Source: Lottia gigantea (taxonomy: Eukaryota; Mollusca; Gastropoda; Lottiidae). Taken from it: a stretch of 64,000 bases of DNA. The notes under the pieces are model-generated. The model was given only the letters and a program-made list of their open reading frames with translations. It did not search any database and was not told the origin of the DNA. The stretch spans positions 1,196,659-1,260,658 of the forward strand of contig NW_008708133.1 of NCBI RefSeq assembly GCF_000327385.1, in the 5' to 3' direction. A program made the translations under genes and the position numbers. This document shows positions 61,611 to 64,000 of the stretch, piece after piece. Within the stretch, counting starts at the first letter, position 1; each line of letters begins with the position of its first letter.

Positions 61611-62945
61611 ACAATGACTAGAGATACAATTACTATATTCTACTCAATATCTAGTTTATAACTTCTGATACCAACAATGACTAGAGATACAGTCACTATA
61701 TTCTACTCTATATCTAGTCTATAACATCTGACACCTACAGTGACTAGAGTTACAGTCACTATATTCTACTCTATATCTAGTCTATAACATCTGATACCTG
61801 CAGTGACTAGAGTTACAGTCACTATATTCTACTCTATATCTAGTCTATAACATCTGATACCTGCAGTGACTAGAGTTACAGTCACTATATTCTACTCTAT
61901 AGTCTATAACATCTGACACCTACAATGACTAGAGATACAATCACTATACTCTACTCTACATCTAGACTATAACATCTGACACCTACAATAAACAGAGTTA
62001 CAGTTACTATATTCTACTCTATATCTAGTCTATAACATCTGACACCTACTATGACTATAGAGATACAGTTACTGTATTCTACTCTATATCTAGTCTATAA
62101 CTTCTGATACCTACAATGACTAGAGTTACAGTCACTATATTCTACTCTATATCTAGTCTATAACATCTGATACCTGCAGTGACTAGAGTTACAGTCACTA
62201 TATTCTACTCTATAGTCTATAACATCTGACACCTACAATGACTAGAGATACAATCACTATACTCTACTCTACATCTAGACTATAATATCTGACACCTACT
62301 ATGACTATAGAGATACAGTTACTGTATTCTACTCTATATCTAGACTATAACATCTGATACCAACAATGACTATAGAGATACAGTCACTATATTCTCCTCT
62401 ATATATAGCCTATAACTTCTGACACCTACAATGACTAGAGTTACAGTCACTATATTCTACTCTATATCTAGTCTATAACTTCTGATACCTACAATGACTA
62501 GAGATACAGTCAATATATTCTACTCTATATCTAGTCTATAACATCTGATACCAACAATGACTATAGAGATACAGTCACTATATTTTACTCTATATCTAGT
62601 CTATAACTTCTGATACCAACAATGACTATAGAGTTACAGTCACTATATTCTACTCTATATCTAGTCTATAACATCTGATACCTACAATGACTACTATAAC
62701 ATCTGATACCTACAATGACTAGAGATACAGTCACTATATTCTACTCTATATCTAGACTATAACATCTGATACGAACAATGACTATAGAGATACAGTCACT
62801 ATATTTTACTCTATAGCTCGACTATAACATCTGATACCAACAATGACTAGAGATACAGTCACTATATTTTACTCTATATCTAGACTATAACATCTGATAC
62901 CAACAATGACTATAGAGATACAGTCACTATATTCTACTCTAGACT
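61611..62945. repeat. 63-bp minisatellite, about 21 copies
   Basis: Units run AATGACTAGAGATACAGTCA, then CTATATTCTACTCTATATCT, then AGTCTATAACATCTGATACC and TAC. Variants alternate (GAGTTACAG or GAGATACAG; CTGATACC or CTGACACC). A block with the shortened CTCTATAGTCTATAAC followed by a CTACATCTAGAC unit occurs twice (about 61860-61980 and 62165-62290), so larger segments were also duplicated. It is non-coding. Confidence 0.95.
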
Positions 62946-64000
62946 AGAAATTCATTTATTTGATCGAGTGTTAAGGGTGGGATTCGTGAAATGGCATATC
63001 TAAATATTGTTCATATCAGTTATATCTCAAAGATGGAGGGACGAAAGGATTAACATTTGAATTCGCTGTTGTATTCTGGATAGTTCTTTTGTGAGAAATG
63101 AATAAATAAACCAGTGGTTAACCTATATTATATCCTGCCAACACAACCTACTTCATTTTGTTAATAGTGATGTTCAATGTTAGTTAAATTAACAAACAAT
63201 TTGTAACGTTTAATTGACGTATTAGTTGCGTCTATTTTTAACTTATGTTTTGTAATGTTAGAAAAGGATTGGTTATTATTTGAAACGCTTAGTAACTTCT
63301 TATCCTATGAATTAAGAACACATGCGTATCTTTTTTTGTAATTCATGTGATTGCACAAACGACGTGAAACCCTATTAACCCTTCAAAACTGTTTTATAAC
63401 ACGTTAGTATTCCTTATGTAACATCATACTCTATCATAATATAACCTTACCAACTTTAAACCTTTTAAAATGATTGTCATTTTGGATTAAAGGTACGAGT
63501 GTGTCCTTTTTTAACCAATCATACTTTAGTCTCAGAAACGGGAATTGTTTTTAGCTAAGCCGTAAGCAGTAATAGTGTTCACAGTACACCGTCGAAATTT
63601 GAGCCTTCAAATCCGTGTGTGTTTGAATATTAAAAAATATCAGACACTGCCATATACCGAAAAGATATATAGAAATAGGAAAACAAATTCCTGGAGATAT
63701 TTCTGTAGGGATTTTTCGATTTTCGTACATTCTTAATACTTCTGAAAACTATTTACACATACTCAAGTTACGTCACTAACAGCTAAAAAAAAATCTAAAC
63801 CGGTTAGTAAGTATTCCGCGGGTTCCATTTTTACTGTAATAGATGAGATTTGATAATGAGAAATGAATCGTAACACCAATCAACAGCAATTTCACATACG
63901 AGTCGCGGGTCCGTAGTTCTGTCCACGCAAAAATCACTTTATGTACTTTTTGATACAGTAAATCAAATTTGATGTTTAAAATGGTTTCTATGTCGCCAGG
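62946..64000. other. Terminal intergenic sequence
   Basis: No coding exon supported up to the end of the window; it includes a diverged TTAA-type MITE copy. Confidence 0.45.
63491..63770. mobile_element. Diverged second copy of the TTAA-flanked MITE
   Basis: TTAA at 63487-63490 precedes AGGTACGAGTGTGTCC. The interior TAGTGTTCACAGTACACCGT, then CGAAATTTGAGCCTTCAAAT, matches 31740-31780, and CGTACATTCTTAATACTTCT matches the 31915 region. The right end is not clear. Confidence 0.6.

Overview
This is an AT-rich (about one third GC by eye) animal nuclear genome window. It has multi-exon genes with standard GT-AG introns, many short repeats and one 50-N assembly gap. The protein families and the repeat types (Pearl/Helentron-like tandem cores, TGACCTTTGACC-rich tandem repeats, scattered GGCCTA palindromes) suggest a lophotrochozoan, most likely a gastropod mollusc such as a limpet. 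That assignment is inference from style, not a database match.

Layout, left to right. 1-8.2 kb has no supported gene but holds a transposon inserted into an older, opposite-facing copy of its own family. 8.26-16.56 kb (+) is a 16-exon CLN3 (battenin) gene; intron 1 carries a 33-bp minisatellite and intron 9 carries a long foldback repeat whose centre is the assembly gap. 19.57-24.84 kb (+) is a three-exon SH3BGRL-type thioredoxin-fold gene; intron 1 holds a large tandem repeat full of nuclear-receptor half-sites. 27.9-29.9 kb (-) is a small, TATA-driven, cysteine-containing secreted peptide gene. 34.9-36.6 kb (+) and 39.5-41.5 kb (-) are two tail-to-tail paralogues encoding secreted, extremely charged, Met-rich proteins of a family I do not recognise. 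42.0-43.1 kb (-) is eIF3m, in one coding exon with an apparent one-base frameshift close to its 3' end. 45.0-46.9 kb is a P-superfamily DNA transposon with 31-bp inverted ends, an exact 8-bp target duplication and a decayed THAP-domain gene. 49.0-50.0 kb (+) is AURKAIP1/mS38. 54.7-60.6 kb (-) is a three-exon DUSP6/7/9-type MAP-kinase phosphatase. 61.6-62.9 kb is a 63-bp minisatellite, and the end of the window has a second copy of a TTAA-flanked MITE.

The housekeeping genes (lysosomal membrane protein, redox-fold protein, translation initiation factor, mitoribosomal protein, ERK phosphatase) do not form a pathway; this is an ordinary eukaryotic neighbourhood. The least explained genes are the three secreted-protein genes between 27.9 and 41.5 kb. 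All three have a clear TATA box and a splice donor directly after the stop codon, and two are diverged paralogues, one of which has gained four 22-residue repeats. I saw no tRNA, rRNA, CRISPR or retrovirus-like element.
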